A DNA stretch of 64,000 nucleotides from Sinomonas atrocyanea (lineage in GTDB: Bacteria > Actinomycetota > Actinomycetes > Actinomycetales > Micrococcaceae), in contig NZ_CP014518.1 of the NCBI RefSeq assembly GCF_001577305.1, forward strand, positions 2,108,001-2,172,000, written 5' to 3'. How positions within the stretch are numbered: position 1 is the stretch's first letter; the number at the start of each line of letters is the position of its first letter. A program made the position numbers and the translations under genes. Positions 36,236-46,874 of this stretch are shown here, one piece after another. Below the pieces are notes generated by a model, which did not search any database, was not told the DNA's origin, and saw only the letters and a list, made by a program, of their open reading frames with translations.

Positions 36236-39200
36236 ATGGCACGTCCGCTCGAGTGGCCCGTACTGCGCCAGTTCCTGGAGCACGACCCCACGGGGCGGCA
36301 TGCCGCGGCGAAATCCCGTGCCACCGAGAATCTGCGGGCGCGCACCGACACGGCGGACCGGGTCGTGGACTCGGTCTGTCCCTTCTGTGCGGTGGGATGC
36401 GCCCAGAAGGTCTACGTCAAGGACGAGAAGGTCATCCAGATCGAGGGGAACCCGGACTCGCCGATCAGCCGCGGCCGGCTCTGCCCCAAGGGCTCGGCCT
36501 CGCTCCAGCTCACCACGGGCGACGCCCGCGAGAAGTACGTGCTCTACCGGCGCCCGCACGGGACGGAGTGGGAACGGCTGGATCTCGCGACGGCCATGGA
36601 CATGGTCGCGCAGCGGGTGGTCGACACGCGCCGGGACACCTGGGAGTGGGAGTCCCAGGGACGCCGCACGCGCCGCACGCTGGGCATCGCGAGCCTCGGC
36701 GGCGCCACGCTGGACAATGAGGAGAACTACCTCATCAAGAAGCTCTTCACTGCCCTCGGCGTCGTCCAGGTCGAGAACCAGGCGCGCGTCTGCCACAGCT
36801 CGACCGTAGCCGCCCTCGGCACGAGCTTCGGCCGGGGCGGCTCGACCACCTACCTCCAGGACCTCGCGAACGCAGACTGCATCATCATCCAGGGCTCCAA
36901 CTTCGCCGAGGCGCACCCGGTGGGCTTCCAGTGGGTCATGGAGGCCAAGGAGCGCGGGGCGAAGATCATCCATGTGGACCCCCGGTTCTCCCGCACCAGC
37001 GCCATGGCGGACACCTTCGTGCCCCTCCGGGCCGGCAGCGACATCGCGTTCCTCGGCGGGCTCATCAACTGGGTGCTCGAGCACGACGCCTACTTCCACG
37101 ACTACGTCGTGGCCTACACCAACGCGGCCACCCTCCTCTCGGAGGACTTCCAGGACACCGAGGACCTCGACGGGCTCTTCTCGGGCTTCGACCCGGAGAA
37201 CCGCGCCTACAACACCGATTCGTGGCAGTACCAGGGCGGATACGCCGCACCGTCCTCGGGCGAGCGCGACTCGGACTTCCAGGGCGGAAGCTCGGTGGGC
37301 GCGGCCTCGCACGCCCAGTCACACGGGTCCGGCGGCGCGTCGGTGACCGGCGAGTGGCGCAGCGACACGACCCTGCAGGATCCGCGCTGCGTCTTACAGG
37401 TCCTCAAGCGCCACTACTCCCGCTACACCCCGGAGATGGTGGAGCGGGTGTGCGGTGTGCCGCAGGACCTCTTCCGCGAGGTCGCCGAGGCGATCACCGC
37501 CAACTCCGGCCGCGAGCGCACCACCGCCTTCGCCTATGCCGTCGGCTGGACCCAGCACACCACGGGGACGCAGTACATCCGCACCGCCTCGGTGCTGCAG
37601 CTGCTGCTCGGGAACATCGGCCGTCCCGGGGGCGGGATCATGGCCCTGCGCGGCCACGCGAGCATCCAGGGCTCGAGCGACATCCCGACCCTCTACGACC
37701 TCCTCCCCGGCTACCTCCCCAGCCCGCACGCGGAGCACCACCTCGACCTCGACTCCTACATCGAGGCGGACTCGCCCAAAGCAGGCTTCTGGGGCAACTC
37801 GCGCTCCTACATGGTCAGCCTGCTGAAGGCGTGGTGGGGGGACGCCGCGACGGCGGAGAGCGACTTCTGCTTCGACTACCTGCCGCGGATCACGGGCAGC
37901 CACAGCACCTACGACACGGTCGACGCCCAGCTCGAGGGAACCTGCAAGGGCTACTTCCTCTTCGGCGAGAACCCCGCCGTGGGCTCGGCCAACACCCACC
38001 TCCAGCGGATGGGGATGTCGAAGCTCGACTGGCTCGTGGTGCGCGACTTCTCCCAGATCGAGAGCGCCACCTGGTGGAAGGACGGCCCCGAGATCGCCAC
38101 CGGGGAGCTGCGCACGGAGGACATCGCCACGGAGGTCTTCTTCTTCCCTGCGGCCGCCCACACCGAGAAGGCCGGCAGCTTCACCAACACCAACCGCCTC
38201 CTCCAGTGGCGTGACCAGGCCGTTGAACCCGAGGCCGACCGCCGGAGCGACCTCTGGTTCGTCTGGCACCTGGGCAACCGCATCCGGGCGCTCCTCGCGG
38301 ACTCGCCCGACGAGGCCGACCGCCCCGTCCTCGGCCTCACGTGGGACTATCCGCACGGCGGTCCCCAGGACGAGCCTGACGCGGAGGGCGTGCTCGCCGA
38401 GATCAACGGGGCCGGCCCCGACGGCTCCCCGCTCTCGGCCTACACCGAGCTCAAGGACGACGGCTCGACGACGTGCGGGTGCTGGATCTACTGCGGCGTC
38501 AGGGCCGACGGCGTCAATCAGGCAGCCCGGCGCAAGCCCCACCAGGAGCAGACCCTCGCGGGCCTCGAGTGGGGCTGGGCCTGGCCGGCGAACCGCCGCG
38601 AGCTGTACAACCGGGCGTCCGCGGACCCCGAGGGGCGCCCGTGGAGCGAGCGGAAGAAGCTCATCTGGTGGGACGAGGACGCCGGCAAGTGGACCGGCGG
38701 CGACGTCCCCGACTTCGAGCCCACCAAGCCGCCGAGCTACAGGCCGCCGGAGGGCGCCCGCGGGCCGGACGCCCTCTCCGGCACGGACCCGTTCATCATG
38801 CAGGCGGACGGGAAGGGGTGGCTGTATGCCCCGGCCGGACTGTCCGACGGTCCGATCCCCACCCACTACGAGCCGCAGGAATCGCCGTTCGAGAATGAGC
38901 TCTACGGCCAGGGCCGGAACCCGCTGAGGAAGCTTCTGCCGCGCGAGGGCAACCGCTACCACCCCAGCGGCCGCGAGCCCGGGGCCGAGGTCTACCCCTA
39001 CGTGCTGACGACCTACCGGCTCACGGAACACTTCACGGCCGGCGCGATGACCCGCTGGCTGCCCTACCTCGCCGAACTGCAGCCCGAGAGCTTCTGCGAG
39101 GTCTCGCCCGCGCTCGCGGCCGAGCGCGGGCTCACCCACAAGGGCTGGGCCACGCTGGTCTCGGCCCGAGGGGCGATCGAGGCCAGGGTCCTCGTCACTG

Positions 39201-39478
39201 ACCGCATGCGGCCGCTCGTCGTGGGCGGCCGCACCGCCCACCAGATCGGTATGCCGTACCACTGGGGCCCGAACGGGCTGAGCAAGGGCGATGCGATGAA
39301 CGAGCTCTCCTCGATCGCGATGGACCCCAACGTGCACATCCAGGAGGTCAAGGCCCTCACGGTCGACATCCGCCCCGGCCGCCGCCCGCGCGGGAAGGAT
39401 CTGCTGGCCCTGGTCGAGGAGTACCGGCGGCGCGCGGGAATTGACGAGAACACCGGGCTGGAGGGAATCAGGAAATGA
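36236..39478 (+). CDS. Formate dehydrogenase, molybdopterin-containing alpha subunit (FdnG-like, Cys form)
   Basis: Catalytic subunit oxidising formate to CO2. The 1080-residue protein starts with a [4Fe-4S] domain (Cys48, Cys51, Cys55, Cys83). The active-site motif ARVCHSSTVAALG has Cys186 where FdnG carries selenocysteine. The molybdopterin oxidoreductase and C-terminal dinucleotide-binding domains follow (NELSSIAMDPNVHIQEVKAL). No twin-arginine signal is present, unlike E. coli FdnG. A Gly/Ser/His-rich insertion occupies about residues 333-372. ATG 36236 has GGGAGGGG upstream. The stop overlaps the beta subunit start. Confidence 0.95.
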   Translation: MARPLEWPVLRQFLEHDPTGRHAAAKSRATENLRARTDTADRVVDSVCPFCAVGCAQKVYVKDEKVIQIEGNPDSPISRGRLCPKGSASLQLTTGDAREKYVLYRRPHGTEWERLDLATAMDMVAQRVVDTRRDTWEWESQGRRTRRTLGIASLGGATLDNEENYLIKKLFTALGVVQVENQARVCHSSTVAALGTSFGRGGSTTYLQDLANADCIIIQGSNFAEAHPVGFQWVMEAKERGAKIIHVDPRFSRTSAMADTFVPLRAGSDIAFLGGLINWVLEHDAYFHDYVVAYTNAATLLSEDFQDTEDLDGLFSGFDPENRAYNTDSWQYQGGYAAPSSGERDSDFQGGSSVGAASHAQSHGSGGASVTGEWRSDTTLQDPRCVLQVLKRHYSRYTPEMVERVCGVPQDLFREVAEAITANSGRERTTAFAYAVGWTQHTTGTQYIRTASVLQLLLGNIGRPGGGIMALRGHASIQGSSDIPTLYDLLPGYLPSPHAEHHLDLDSYIEADSPKAGFWGNSRSYMVSLLKAWWGDAATAESDFCFDYLPRITGSHSTYDTVDAQLEGTCKGYFLFGENPAVGSANTHLQRMGMSKLDWLVVRDFSQIESATWWKDGPEIATGELRTEDIATEVFFFPAAAHTEKAGSFTNTNRLLQWRDQAVEPEADRRSDLWFVWHLGNRIRALLADSPDEADRPVLGLTWDYPHGGPQDEPDAEGVLAEINGAGPDGSPLSAYTELKDDGSTTCGCWIYCGVRADGVNQAARRKPHQEQTLAGLEWGWAWPANRRELYNRASADPEGRPWSERKKLIWWDEDAGKWTGGDVPDFEPTKPPSYRPPEGARGPDALSGTDPFIMQADGKGWLYAPAGLSDGPIPTHYEPQESPFENELYGQGRNPLRKLLPREGNRYHPSGREPGAEVYPYVLTTYRLTEHFTAGAMTRWLPYLAELQPESFCEVSPALAAERGLTHKGWATLVSARGAIEARVLVTDRMRPLVVGGRTAHQIGMPYHWGPNGLSKGDAMNELSSIAMDPNVHIQEVKALTVDIRPGRRPRGKDLLALVEEYRRRAGIDENTGLEGIRK

Positions 39479-40293
39479 GCGTGACATCGCTGGGCATGCC
39501 CACCGTCGGGGTTCCGCGCAAGGGCTTCTTCACGGACACGAGCCTGTGCATCGGGTGCAAGGCCTGCGAGGTCGCGTGCAAGGAGTGGAACAGCGTCCCG
39601 GCCGACTCGAACCTCGAGCTCACCGGGGAGTCGTTCGACAACACCTCCGCCCTCGGAGCCGACACGTGGCGCCACGTGGCCTTCATCGAGAAGCAGGTCC
39701 CGGCCACCGACCCGGGCGCCCACGACGGCGTCAAGTGGCTCATGTCCTCCGACGTGTGCAAGCACTGCACGCACGCGGCGTGCCTCGACGTCTGCCCCAC
39801 CGGCGCGCTCTTCCGCACCGAGCCCGGCACCGTCGTCGTCCAGCAGGACATCTGCAACGGCTGCGGGTACTGCGTGTCCGCCTGCCCCTACGGGGTGATC
39901 GACCAGCGCAAGGACGACGGCCGGGCCTTCAAGTGCACCATGTGCTACGACCGGCTCGAGGTCGGCGAGGAGCCGGCGTGCGCCAAGGCGTGTCCCACCA
40001 AGTCCATCCAGTACGGCGAGCTGGACGAGCTGCGCGAGCGCGCGGACGCCCGCCTCGCCGAGCTGCACGAGCGCGGCGAGGCGGGCGCCCAGCTCTACGG
40101 CCGCGATCCCGAGAACGGAGTGGGCGGCGACGGCGCGTTCTTCCTCCTGCTCGACGAGCCCGAGACCTACGGCCTGCCGCCGGACCCGATCGTGACCACG
40201 CGGGACCTCCCCGCGATGTGGAAGCGTGCCGCCGGCGCCGCGGCAGGCCTCCTCGCCGGGGCTGCCCTCGTCTTCTGGGGAGGCCGCAAGTGA
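39475..40293 (+). CDS. Formate dehydrogenase iron-sulfur beta subunit
   Basis: Electron-transfer subunit carrying four [4Fe-4S] clusters. The 272-residue protein has four cysteine groups: CIGCKACEVAC, CKHCTHAACLDVCP, CNGCGYCVSACP and CTMCYDRL...CAKACP. A C-terminal hydrophobic helix (about residues 248-268, AAGAAAGLLAGAALVFW) anchors it to the membrane as in FdnH. ATG 39475 overlaps the alpha stop by 4 nt and the stop overlaps the membrane subunit start, so the three are coupled. Confidence 0.95.
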   Translation: MSVTSLGMPTVGVPRKGFFTDTSLCIGCKACEVACKEWNSVPADSNLELTGESFDNTSALGADTWRHVAFIEKQVPATDPGAHDGVKWLMSSDVCKHCTHAACLDVCPTGALFRTEPGTVVVQQDICNGCGYCVSACPYGVIDQRKDDGRAFKCTMCYDRLEVGEEPACAKACPTKSIQYGELDELRERADARLAELHERGEAGAQLYGRDPENGVGGDGAFFLLLDEPETYGLPPDPIVTTRDLPAMWKRAAGAAAGLLAGAALVFWGGRK

Positions 40294-41228
40294 GCCCGCG
40301 CCGCCGCCGCACCGAGGAGTTCACCTCCTACTACGGGCGCCCCATCCTCAAGGAGCCGACCTGGGAGGCCCTGGACATCGCGGGCTACATCTTCGCCGGC
40401 GGCCTCGCGGGGGCGTCGTCGATCCTGGCCGCGGGCGCCCAGCACACCGGCCGGCCGCGCCTCGAGCGCGCCGCGAAGCTCACGGCCATCACCGCGATCT
40501 CCGCCTCGGTGGCCGCCCTCGTGCATGACCTGGGGCGTCCGGAGCGCTTCCTCAACATGCTGCGCGTCGCCAAGCCCACCTCGCCCATGAGCGTCGGCTC
40601 GTGGATCCTCTCCGTCTACGGGCCGCTGGCCGGCGCCAGCGCGGCGGCCGACGTCCTCGGCATCTTCCCGCGCGCCGGCAAGGCCGCGGGCATCGGCGCG
40701 GGGATCGCCGGCTCGGCAGTCGCGACCTACACCGCGGTGCTCGTCTCCGACACGGCGGTGCCCACGTGGCACGACGCCCACGCGGTGATGCCGTTCGTGT
40801 TCGCCGGATCCGCGGCCGCATCGGCGGGCGGCATCGGCGCGGCGCTCTCGCCCCTGGCCGAGGCCGGGCCGGCCCGCCGGATGGCGATCGGCGGCGCGGC
40901 CGTCGAGACCGCGATGAGCTTCGCCATGGAGCGCAGCGGCAGGCTCTCCGCGGAGACCTTCCACCAGGGCCGGGCAGGGACGCTGCTGCGGCTGTCGAAG
41001 GCCCTCACCGTGGGCGGCGCGGTCGGAATCGCCCTCGGCGGCCGGTCCTCGCGCGCGGTCAGTGCGGTGGGCGGCCTGGCCGTGGCTGCGGGGTCGGCGC
41101 TGCTCCGCTTCGGGATCTTCGAGGCCGGCCGCGCCTCGACCCTGGACCCCAAGTACGTCGTCGTGCCCCAGCGGGAGCGGCTCGCAGCGCGTCAGGAGGA
41201 GCCCGCCAAGGCCGATACCATGGGATGA
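40290..41228 (+). CDS. NrfD/PsrC-like membrane subunit of formate dehydrogenase
   Basis: Quinone-reactive membrane anchor. The 312-residue protein has about eight hydrophobic helices and the NrfD-type segment HDLGRPERFLNMLRVAKPTSPMS. It replaces the cytochrome b556 (FdnI) of E. coli. GTG 40290 overlaps the beta stop (GTGA). The first 30 residues include EEFTSYYGRPILKEPTWE, typical of actinobacterial FDH anchors. It probably passes electrons from formate to menaquinone. Confidence 0.9.
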   Translation: MSPRRRRTEEFTSYYGRPILKEPTWEALDIAGYIFAGGLAGASSILAAGAQHTGRPRLERAAKLTAITAISASVAALVHDLGRPERFLNMLRVAKPTSPMSVGSWILSVYGPLAGASAAADVLGIFPRAGKAAGIGAGIAGSAVATYTAVLVSDTAVPTWHDAHAVMPFVFAGSAAASAGGIGAALSPLAEAGPARRMAIGGAAVETAMSFAMERSGRLSAETFHQGRAGTLLRLSKALTVGGAVGIALGGRSSRAVSAVGGLAVAAGSALLRFGIFEAGRASTLDPKYVVVPQRERLAARQEEPAKADTMG

Positions 41229-41271
41229 GGCCCATGTCCGGGCCGGCTCCCCCCGAAAGGCCCGTCCCGAA

Positions 41272-42873
<1,602 letters not shown>

Positions 42874-42885
42874 GAGGCCTGGGGG

Positions 42886-43380
42886 CTACCGCACCTCGAG
42901 CGGCCGGGCGCCCGTCACCCGGGCCAGGTCCTCGTAGGAGATCGACAGCATCGAGCGGTGGTCCCCGGCGCCGGCCCACAGGGTCGGATACGCCGCGAGG
43001 TGCGTGTCGAGGAGCGTGCGCAGCGGCTCGGGATGGCCCACGGGCGCCACGCCGCCCACGCGCTGGCCGGTGTGCGCGAGCACGAAGCCGGGCGAGGCGC
43101 GTCGGATCCGGCCCGAGCCGAGGCGATCGGCGACGAGCTTCGTGTCGACGCGCCCGGCCCCGCTCGCGAGGATGAGCAGCGGGGCGCCGTCGAGCTCGAA
43201 CACGAGGCTGTTGGCGATCGCGCCGAGGTCGCAGCCGAGGACCCCGGCCGCTGCGGCGGCGGTGGGCACCTCGTCGTCGAACGTGCGCACGGTGTCCGGC
43301 AGGCCGGCGGCGGCCAGTGCCGCGCGGACACGGGCGACGGCGGGCCCGTCGCCGCCGGAGGCAGCGTCGTCGTGCGGCAT
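42886..43380 (-). CDS. YbaK/EbsC-type aminoacyl-tRNA deacylase
   Basis: Small editing protein of the YbaK/ProX family that removes mischarged amino acids from tRNA. The 164-residue protein matches the fold: DLGAIANSLVFELDGAPLLILASGAGRVD with its conserved Asn and Lys neighbourhood (TKLVADRLG), and GGVAPVGHP. ATG 43380 overlaps the SURF1 stop (TGATG). It converges with the ABC-F gene with only 12 nt between stops. Confidence 0.9.
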   Translation of the reverse strand: MPHDDAASGGDGPAVARVRAALAAAGLPDTVRTFDDEVPTAAAAAGVLGCDLGAIANSLVFELDGAPLLILASGAGRVDTKLVADRLGSGRIRRASPGFVLAHTGQRVGGVAPVGHPEPLRTLLDTHLAAYPTLWAGAGDHRSMLSISYEDLARVTGARPLEVR

Positions 43381-44345
43381 CAGCGGAAGCCCTGCGCGTC
43401 GAGGATCGCGTCCTCTTCTTCCTCGGCCGTGGGCCGGCGCTTCCTGCGCGGGGCGAACCGTGCGGCGCGCGCGGCGGCCGCGTCGGCGGCGCGGCGGGCC
43501 TCGTCGCGGCGGTGCGAGTGCCCCCCGGCCCCGGCGCCCTCCGCGGCGTCCTCCGGCTGCTGGGCGTCGAGCTCGGCGAGTTCGGCGGCCTCGGCGGCAT
43601 CGGCTGCCGCGTCGATGGCGTCGTTGCGGGCCTGCTGGCGTGCCGCGTAGCCGAAGCCGATGAACATCAGGACCGCGAAGGCGAGCCACTGGAGCGCGTA
43701 GGAGAGGTGCATGCCCTCGTCCGGCGCCGGCTTGGGCAGCGAGGCCGGGGCGGCCTGGCGCGGGGCGGGATTCTCGCTTGCGAGGAGGCCGTACGCGCCG
43801 GTGAGCACGGGGTAGGGCAGCTGCTGGGCGTAGGCGGGCAGGTCGATCGAGGCGAGCTGGCCGTCCGGCGCGCCGCGGTCCAGGGCGGGCTCGCTCGGGC
43901 GCAGCCGCACGACGACGGTCGCCTCGCCTGCGGGGGGCGCCGGGACAGAGTCCGGCCTCCCGGCCTCCTTGTTGCCGATCGGCAGCCAGCCGCGGTCCAC
44001 GATCACCGTCTGGCCGGAGTCGACCCTGAACGGCACGACCACCTCGTAGCCGGGCTGGCCCGAATTGGGCCGGTTCCGCACCACCCGGGTCTGGGCCGTG
44101 TCGTACGAGCCGTGGAGCGAGACCTGCTTCCACTCGCTGTCCGAGGGGAGCGACGTGAAGTCGGGCGCAGCCTGGGCGAACGGAACGGGCGGGGCGTCAT
44201 AGTTCCGGGTGACCAGATCCACGTTGGCCTTGGCCTCGTCGAGGCGCGCCATCTGCCAGCGGCTCAGGAGGACGCAGGCGATCGCGAACACGATGGCCAG
44301 CCCCAGATAGGTGAGCCATCGCCGGGAGATCAGGAATCGGTACAT
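43380..44345 (-). CDS. SURF1 family cytochrome oxidase assembly protein
   Basis: Assists heme A insertion or assembly of aa3-type cytochrome c oxidase. The 321-residue protein has an N-terminal membrane helix (YRFLISRRWLTYLGLAIVF onward), an extracytoplasmic domain with VDRGWLP, and a second helix with HLSYALQWLAFAVLMFIGFGY. A charged Ala/Arg/Glu-rich tail of about 80 residues extends beyond the usual SURF1 end. ATG 44345 fits the helix start. It works in the same pathway as ctaA and ctaB. Confidence 0.92.
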   Translation of the reverse strand: MYRFLISRRWLTYLGLAIVFAIACVLLSRWQMARLDEAKANVDLVTRNYDAPPVPFAQAAPDFTSLPSDSEWKQVSLHGSYDTAQTRVVRNRPNSGQPGYEVVVPFRVDSGQTVIVDRGWLPIGNKEAGRPDSVPAPPAGEATVVVRLRPSEPALDRGAPDGQLASIDLPAYAQQLPYPVLTGAYGLLASENPAPRQAAPASLPKPAPDEGMHLSYALQWLAFAVLMFIGFGYAARQQARNDAIDAAADAAEAAELAELDAQQPEDAAEGAGAGGHSHRRDEARRAADAAAARAARFAPRRKRRPTAEEEEDAILDAQGFR

Positions 44346-44584
44346 GGAGAAGATGCTTCCGTCAGCGGCAGGGTCTCGCGCCAGAGCAGGCGGGTGCGCA
44401 GGTAGTCCTCGAGCCAGCCTCGGTGCTCGGCGCACGCCAGCCAGGTCTTGCGGCGTTCGGGCGTGTGGATCTTGGGGTTGTTCCACAGCAGGCGCCAGAG
44501 CGCCGGCGCCCGGCAGCCCTTGCGGGAGCAGAGGGGTGCCTCGGGGAGCCCGGAGTCGCCGGGCAGGAGGCTGAACAGGCTCAT
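44330..44584 (-). CDS. Small conserved protein with Cys/His pattern
   Basis: 84-residue protein of unknown function. It has CSRKGCRAPALWRLLWNNPKIH followed by CAEHRGWLEDYL; the Cys-X4-Cys and Cys-X2-His arrangement suggests zinc binding. It overlaps both neighbours (ATGA with DUF3099, 16 nt with SURF1), so it is co-expressed. I recognise the arrangement as common in actinobacteria but no function is known to me. Confidence 0.8.
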   Translation of the reverse strand: MSLFSLLPGDSGLPEAPLCSRKGCRAPALWRLLWNNPKIHTPERRKTWLACAEHRGWLEDYLRTRLLWRETLPLTEASSPCTDS

Positions 44585-45093
44585 GCGGCGCCGGCCTCCG
44601 GGGACTCGGAGCCGGTCCTGCGCGGGGCCGCGCTGCCGTCCTGGTCCTGTCCGGCTGGTTCCTCGCGGTCCGGATCGTCGTCGACCGTCTCCCCGAGGAT
44701 CGTCTCGCCGTGCGGTGCCGGTGACGCGGCGGGGTCTGCGTCCCCGGGGCGGCCCGCGTCGAGCTCGCCGTAGGAGATGTGGTCCATGAGCTCGCTGTCG
44801 TACTCCTCGCCCTTGGTCTGGGCGTTGGCGATCACCACGGCGACCCAGGGCAGGAAGACGGCGCCGGCGACGGCGATGAGCTTGAACCAGCCGTCGAGGA
44901 AGAACAGGGCGACGATGCAGACCACGCGGATGCCCATGGCCACCGCATAGCGGACCATGCGCTGGTGCATGTCCACGCTGTGCCCGGGCGCGGCGGACGT
45001 GATGCTGTGGACCTCGGGGGCGCCCTCGGCACCGTCCACGGCGTACTCGCCGTACCTGTCGCTGGCCTCGCGGCCGTGTTGTTCTCTCGTCAT
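44581..45093 (-). CDS. DUF3099 domain membrane protein
   Basis: 170-residue protein with two hydrophobic helices in RMVRYAVAMGIRVVCIVALFF and LIAVAGAVFLPWVAVVIAN, the DUF3099 pattern, and an acidic C-terminal tail rich in Asp, Glu, Pro and Ala. Function unknown. ATG 45093 has GGGAG upstream. First gene of a four-gene minus-strand group (DUF3099, Cys/His protein, SURF1, YbaK) and divergent from fabG. Confidence 0.85.
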   Translation of the reverse strand: MTREQHGREASDRYGEYAVDGAEGAPEVHSITSAAPGHSVDMHQRMVRYAVAMGIRVVCIVALFFLDGWFKLIAVAGAVFLPWVAVVIANAQTKGEEYDSELMDHISYGELDAGRPGDADPAASPAPHGETILGETVDDDPDREEPAGQDQDGSAAPRRTGSESPEAGAA

Positions 45094-45207
45094 CACACTC
45101 CCAGCAGGCCCATTCTCCCACCACGGCGGGCACCGGCCAATTTGGCTAGGATGCACCCTGAACCGGCGCCGACCAGCGGCGTCCTCCCTTCTTCCCTAGG
45201 AGCGTCA

Positions 45208-45933
45208 GTGAGCTCGGAAGCACCGTCCCCCCGCAGCGTCCTCGTCACCGGAGGCAACCGGGGCATCGGCCTCGCGATCGCCAAGGCGTTCCTCGCGAAC
45301 GGCGACAAGGTCGCCGTGACCTACCGGACCGCGGGCGAGCTGCCCGAGGGCATCCTCGGCGTCCAGGCCGACGTGACGGACGAGGCCAGCATCGACGCCG
45401 CTTTCAAGGCGGTCGAAGAGGCCCACGGCCCCGTGGAGGTCCTCGTCGCCAACGCGGGCATCACCAAGGACACCCTCCTGCTGCGCATGAGCGAGGAGGA
45501 CTTCACCTCCGTCCTCGACACGAACCTCACCGGCGCGTTCCGCGTCGTCAAGCGCGCATCCAAGGGCATGATCCGCCTGCGCAAGGGCCGCGTGGTCCTC
45601 ATCTCCTCGGTCTCGGGCCTGTACGGGGCCCCCGGCCAGATCAACTACTCCGCCTCGAAGGCCGGCCTCGTGGGCCTCGCGCGGTCGCTGACCCGTGAGC
45701 TCGGCTCGCGGGGGATCACCGCGAACGTCGTGGCGCCGGGCTTCATCAAGACCGACATGACCGCCGAGCTGCCGGAGGAGACCCAGAAGGACTACCTCTC
45801 CCGGGTGCCCGCCGGCCGGTTCGCCGACGCCGACGAGGTCGCCAACGTGGTCCGCTGGGTCGCGAGCGACGAGGCCGCCTACATCTCGGGGGCGGTCATC
45901 CCCGTCGACGGCGGCCTCGGCATGGGCCACTAG
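45208..45933 (+). CDS. fabG: 3-oxoacyl-ACP reductase
   Basis: NADPH-dependent reduction of beta-ketoacyl-ACP in fatty-acid synthesis. The 241-residue SDR has TGGNRGIG, NAGITKD, catalytic Ser in ISSVSGLYG and Tyr147-X3-Lys151 (YSASK), and ends in VIPVDGGLGMGH. It resembles mycobacterial MabA. GTG 45208 has AGGAG 5 nt upstream. A 13-bp hairpin and a second SDR follow. Confidence 0.93.
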   Translation: MSSEAPSPRSVLVTGGNRGIGLAIAKAFLANGDKVAVTYRTAGELPEGILGVQADVTDEASIDAAFKAVEEAHGPVEVLVANAGITKDTLLLRMSEEDFTSVLDTNLTGAFRVVKRASKGMIRLRKGRVVLISSVSGLYGAPGQINYSASKAGLVGLARSLTRELGSRGITANVVAPGFIKTDMTAELPEETQKDYLSRVPAGRFADADEVANVVRWVASDEAAYISGAVIPVDGGLGMGH

Positions 45934-45960
45934 CGGCTCCTCGCCGCGCGCGGCGCGCAG

Positions 45961-45998
45961 GCCGGGCCGTTGTTGGAGGGTTCCGACAACGGCCCGGC
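45961..45998 (+). terminator. Hairpin after fabG
   Basis: Perfect 13-bp stem (45961-45973 with 45986-45998) and a 12-nt loop, 27 nt after the stop. It may end or dampen transcription before the next SDR gene. Confidence 0.65.
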
Positions 45999-46085
45999 CG
46001 CTTCTGGGCTGGCATGATGGAGCGCAGTCACCGAAAACTTGGCGAGGTCACACAAAGTGGCCGGAGCAGACGAAGGGGAGCACGC

Positions 46086-46829
46086 ATGGGAGTCCTGGAC
46101 AACAAGGCCGCGATCGTCACGGGGTCGTCGCGAGGGATCGGCGCCGCGACGGCCAAGGTCCTCGCCGGCGAGGGGGCGGCCGTCGTCGTCAACTACCGCC
46201 AGAAGGCGCCGCGCGCCAACAAGGTGGTCGCCGAGATCGAGGCCGCGGGCGGCCGCGCGATCGCGGTCGGCGGGGATCTGACCAACGAGGCGGACGTCGA
46301 CGCGCTCGCCCAGGCTGCCGTCGACGCCTTCGGCTCCCTCGACATCCTGGTCCTCAACGCCTCGGGCGGCATGGAGTCCGGCCTCGGCGAGGACTACGCG
46401 CTCCGGCTCAACCGGGACGCCCAGGTGTCGATGCTCAAGGCCGCCGCGGAGCGGATGAAGCCCGGCTCGCGCGTCGTGTTCGTCACGAGCCACCAGGCCC
46501 ACTTCATCGACTCGGTCCAGACGATGGATGCCTACGAGCCCGTGGCCCGGTCCAAGCGCGCCGGCGAGACGGCCCTCCGCGAGCTCGTCCCGTGGCTCGA
46601 GGAGAAGGGCATCACGTTCGTGGTCGTCTCCGGCGACATGATCGAGGGCACCATCACCGCCACGCTCCTCGAGCGCGCCGCCCCCGGGGCGATCGAGTCC
46701 CGCCGCGAGGCCGCCGGCAAGCTGTACTCCGTCGAGGAGTTCGGGGCCGAGGTGGCCAAGATGGTCACCGCGGACGTGCCGACGGGCCACACCGAGTACG
46801 TGGGCGGGGCCGGGCACTTCCAGGCCTGA
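46086..46829 (+). CDS. SDR-family oxidoreductase with Tyr-X6-Lys, likely enoyl-ACP reductase
   Basis: 247-residue short-chain dehydrogenase with the NAD(P) loop GSSRGIG. The catalytic Tyr150 and Lys157 (YEPVARSK) are separated by six residues, the spacing of enoyl-ACP reductases FabI, InhA and FabL rather than the YxxxK of ordinary SDRs. It lies downstream of fabG, as inhA follows mabA in mycobacteria. I therefore infer an enoyl-ACP reductase-type role, most like FabL because of the classical Gly-rich loop. A generic SDR remains possible. ATG 46086 has AAGGGGAG upstream. Confidence 0.75.
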   Translation: MGVLDNKAAIVTGSSRGIGAATAKVLAGEGAAVVVNYRQKAPRANKVVAEIEAAGGRAIAVGGDLTNEADVDALAQAAVDAFGSLDILVLNASGGMESGLGEDYALRLNRDAQVSMLKAAAERMKPGSRVVFVTSHQAHFIDSVQTMDAYEPVARSKRAGETALRELVPWLEEKGITFVVVSGDMIEGTITATLLERAAPGAIESRREAAGKLYSVEEFGAEVAKMVTADVPTGHTEYVGGAGHFQA

Positions 46830-46874
46830 CGCACTTCCGGGCCCGGCCGCTCAGCGGACCTGCCCCCCAACCAC

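Noticed and set aside
33848..37312. Very long open frame (over 1,100 codons) on the minus strand across recQ and the formate dehydrogenase gene
   Set aside because: It is antisense to genes with clear motifs, contains no recognisable domain and has the Arg/Gly/Ala-rich composition expected of empty frames in high-GC DNA.
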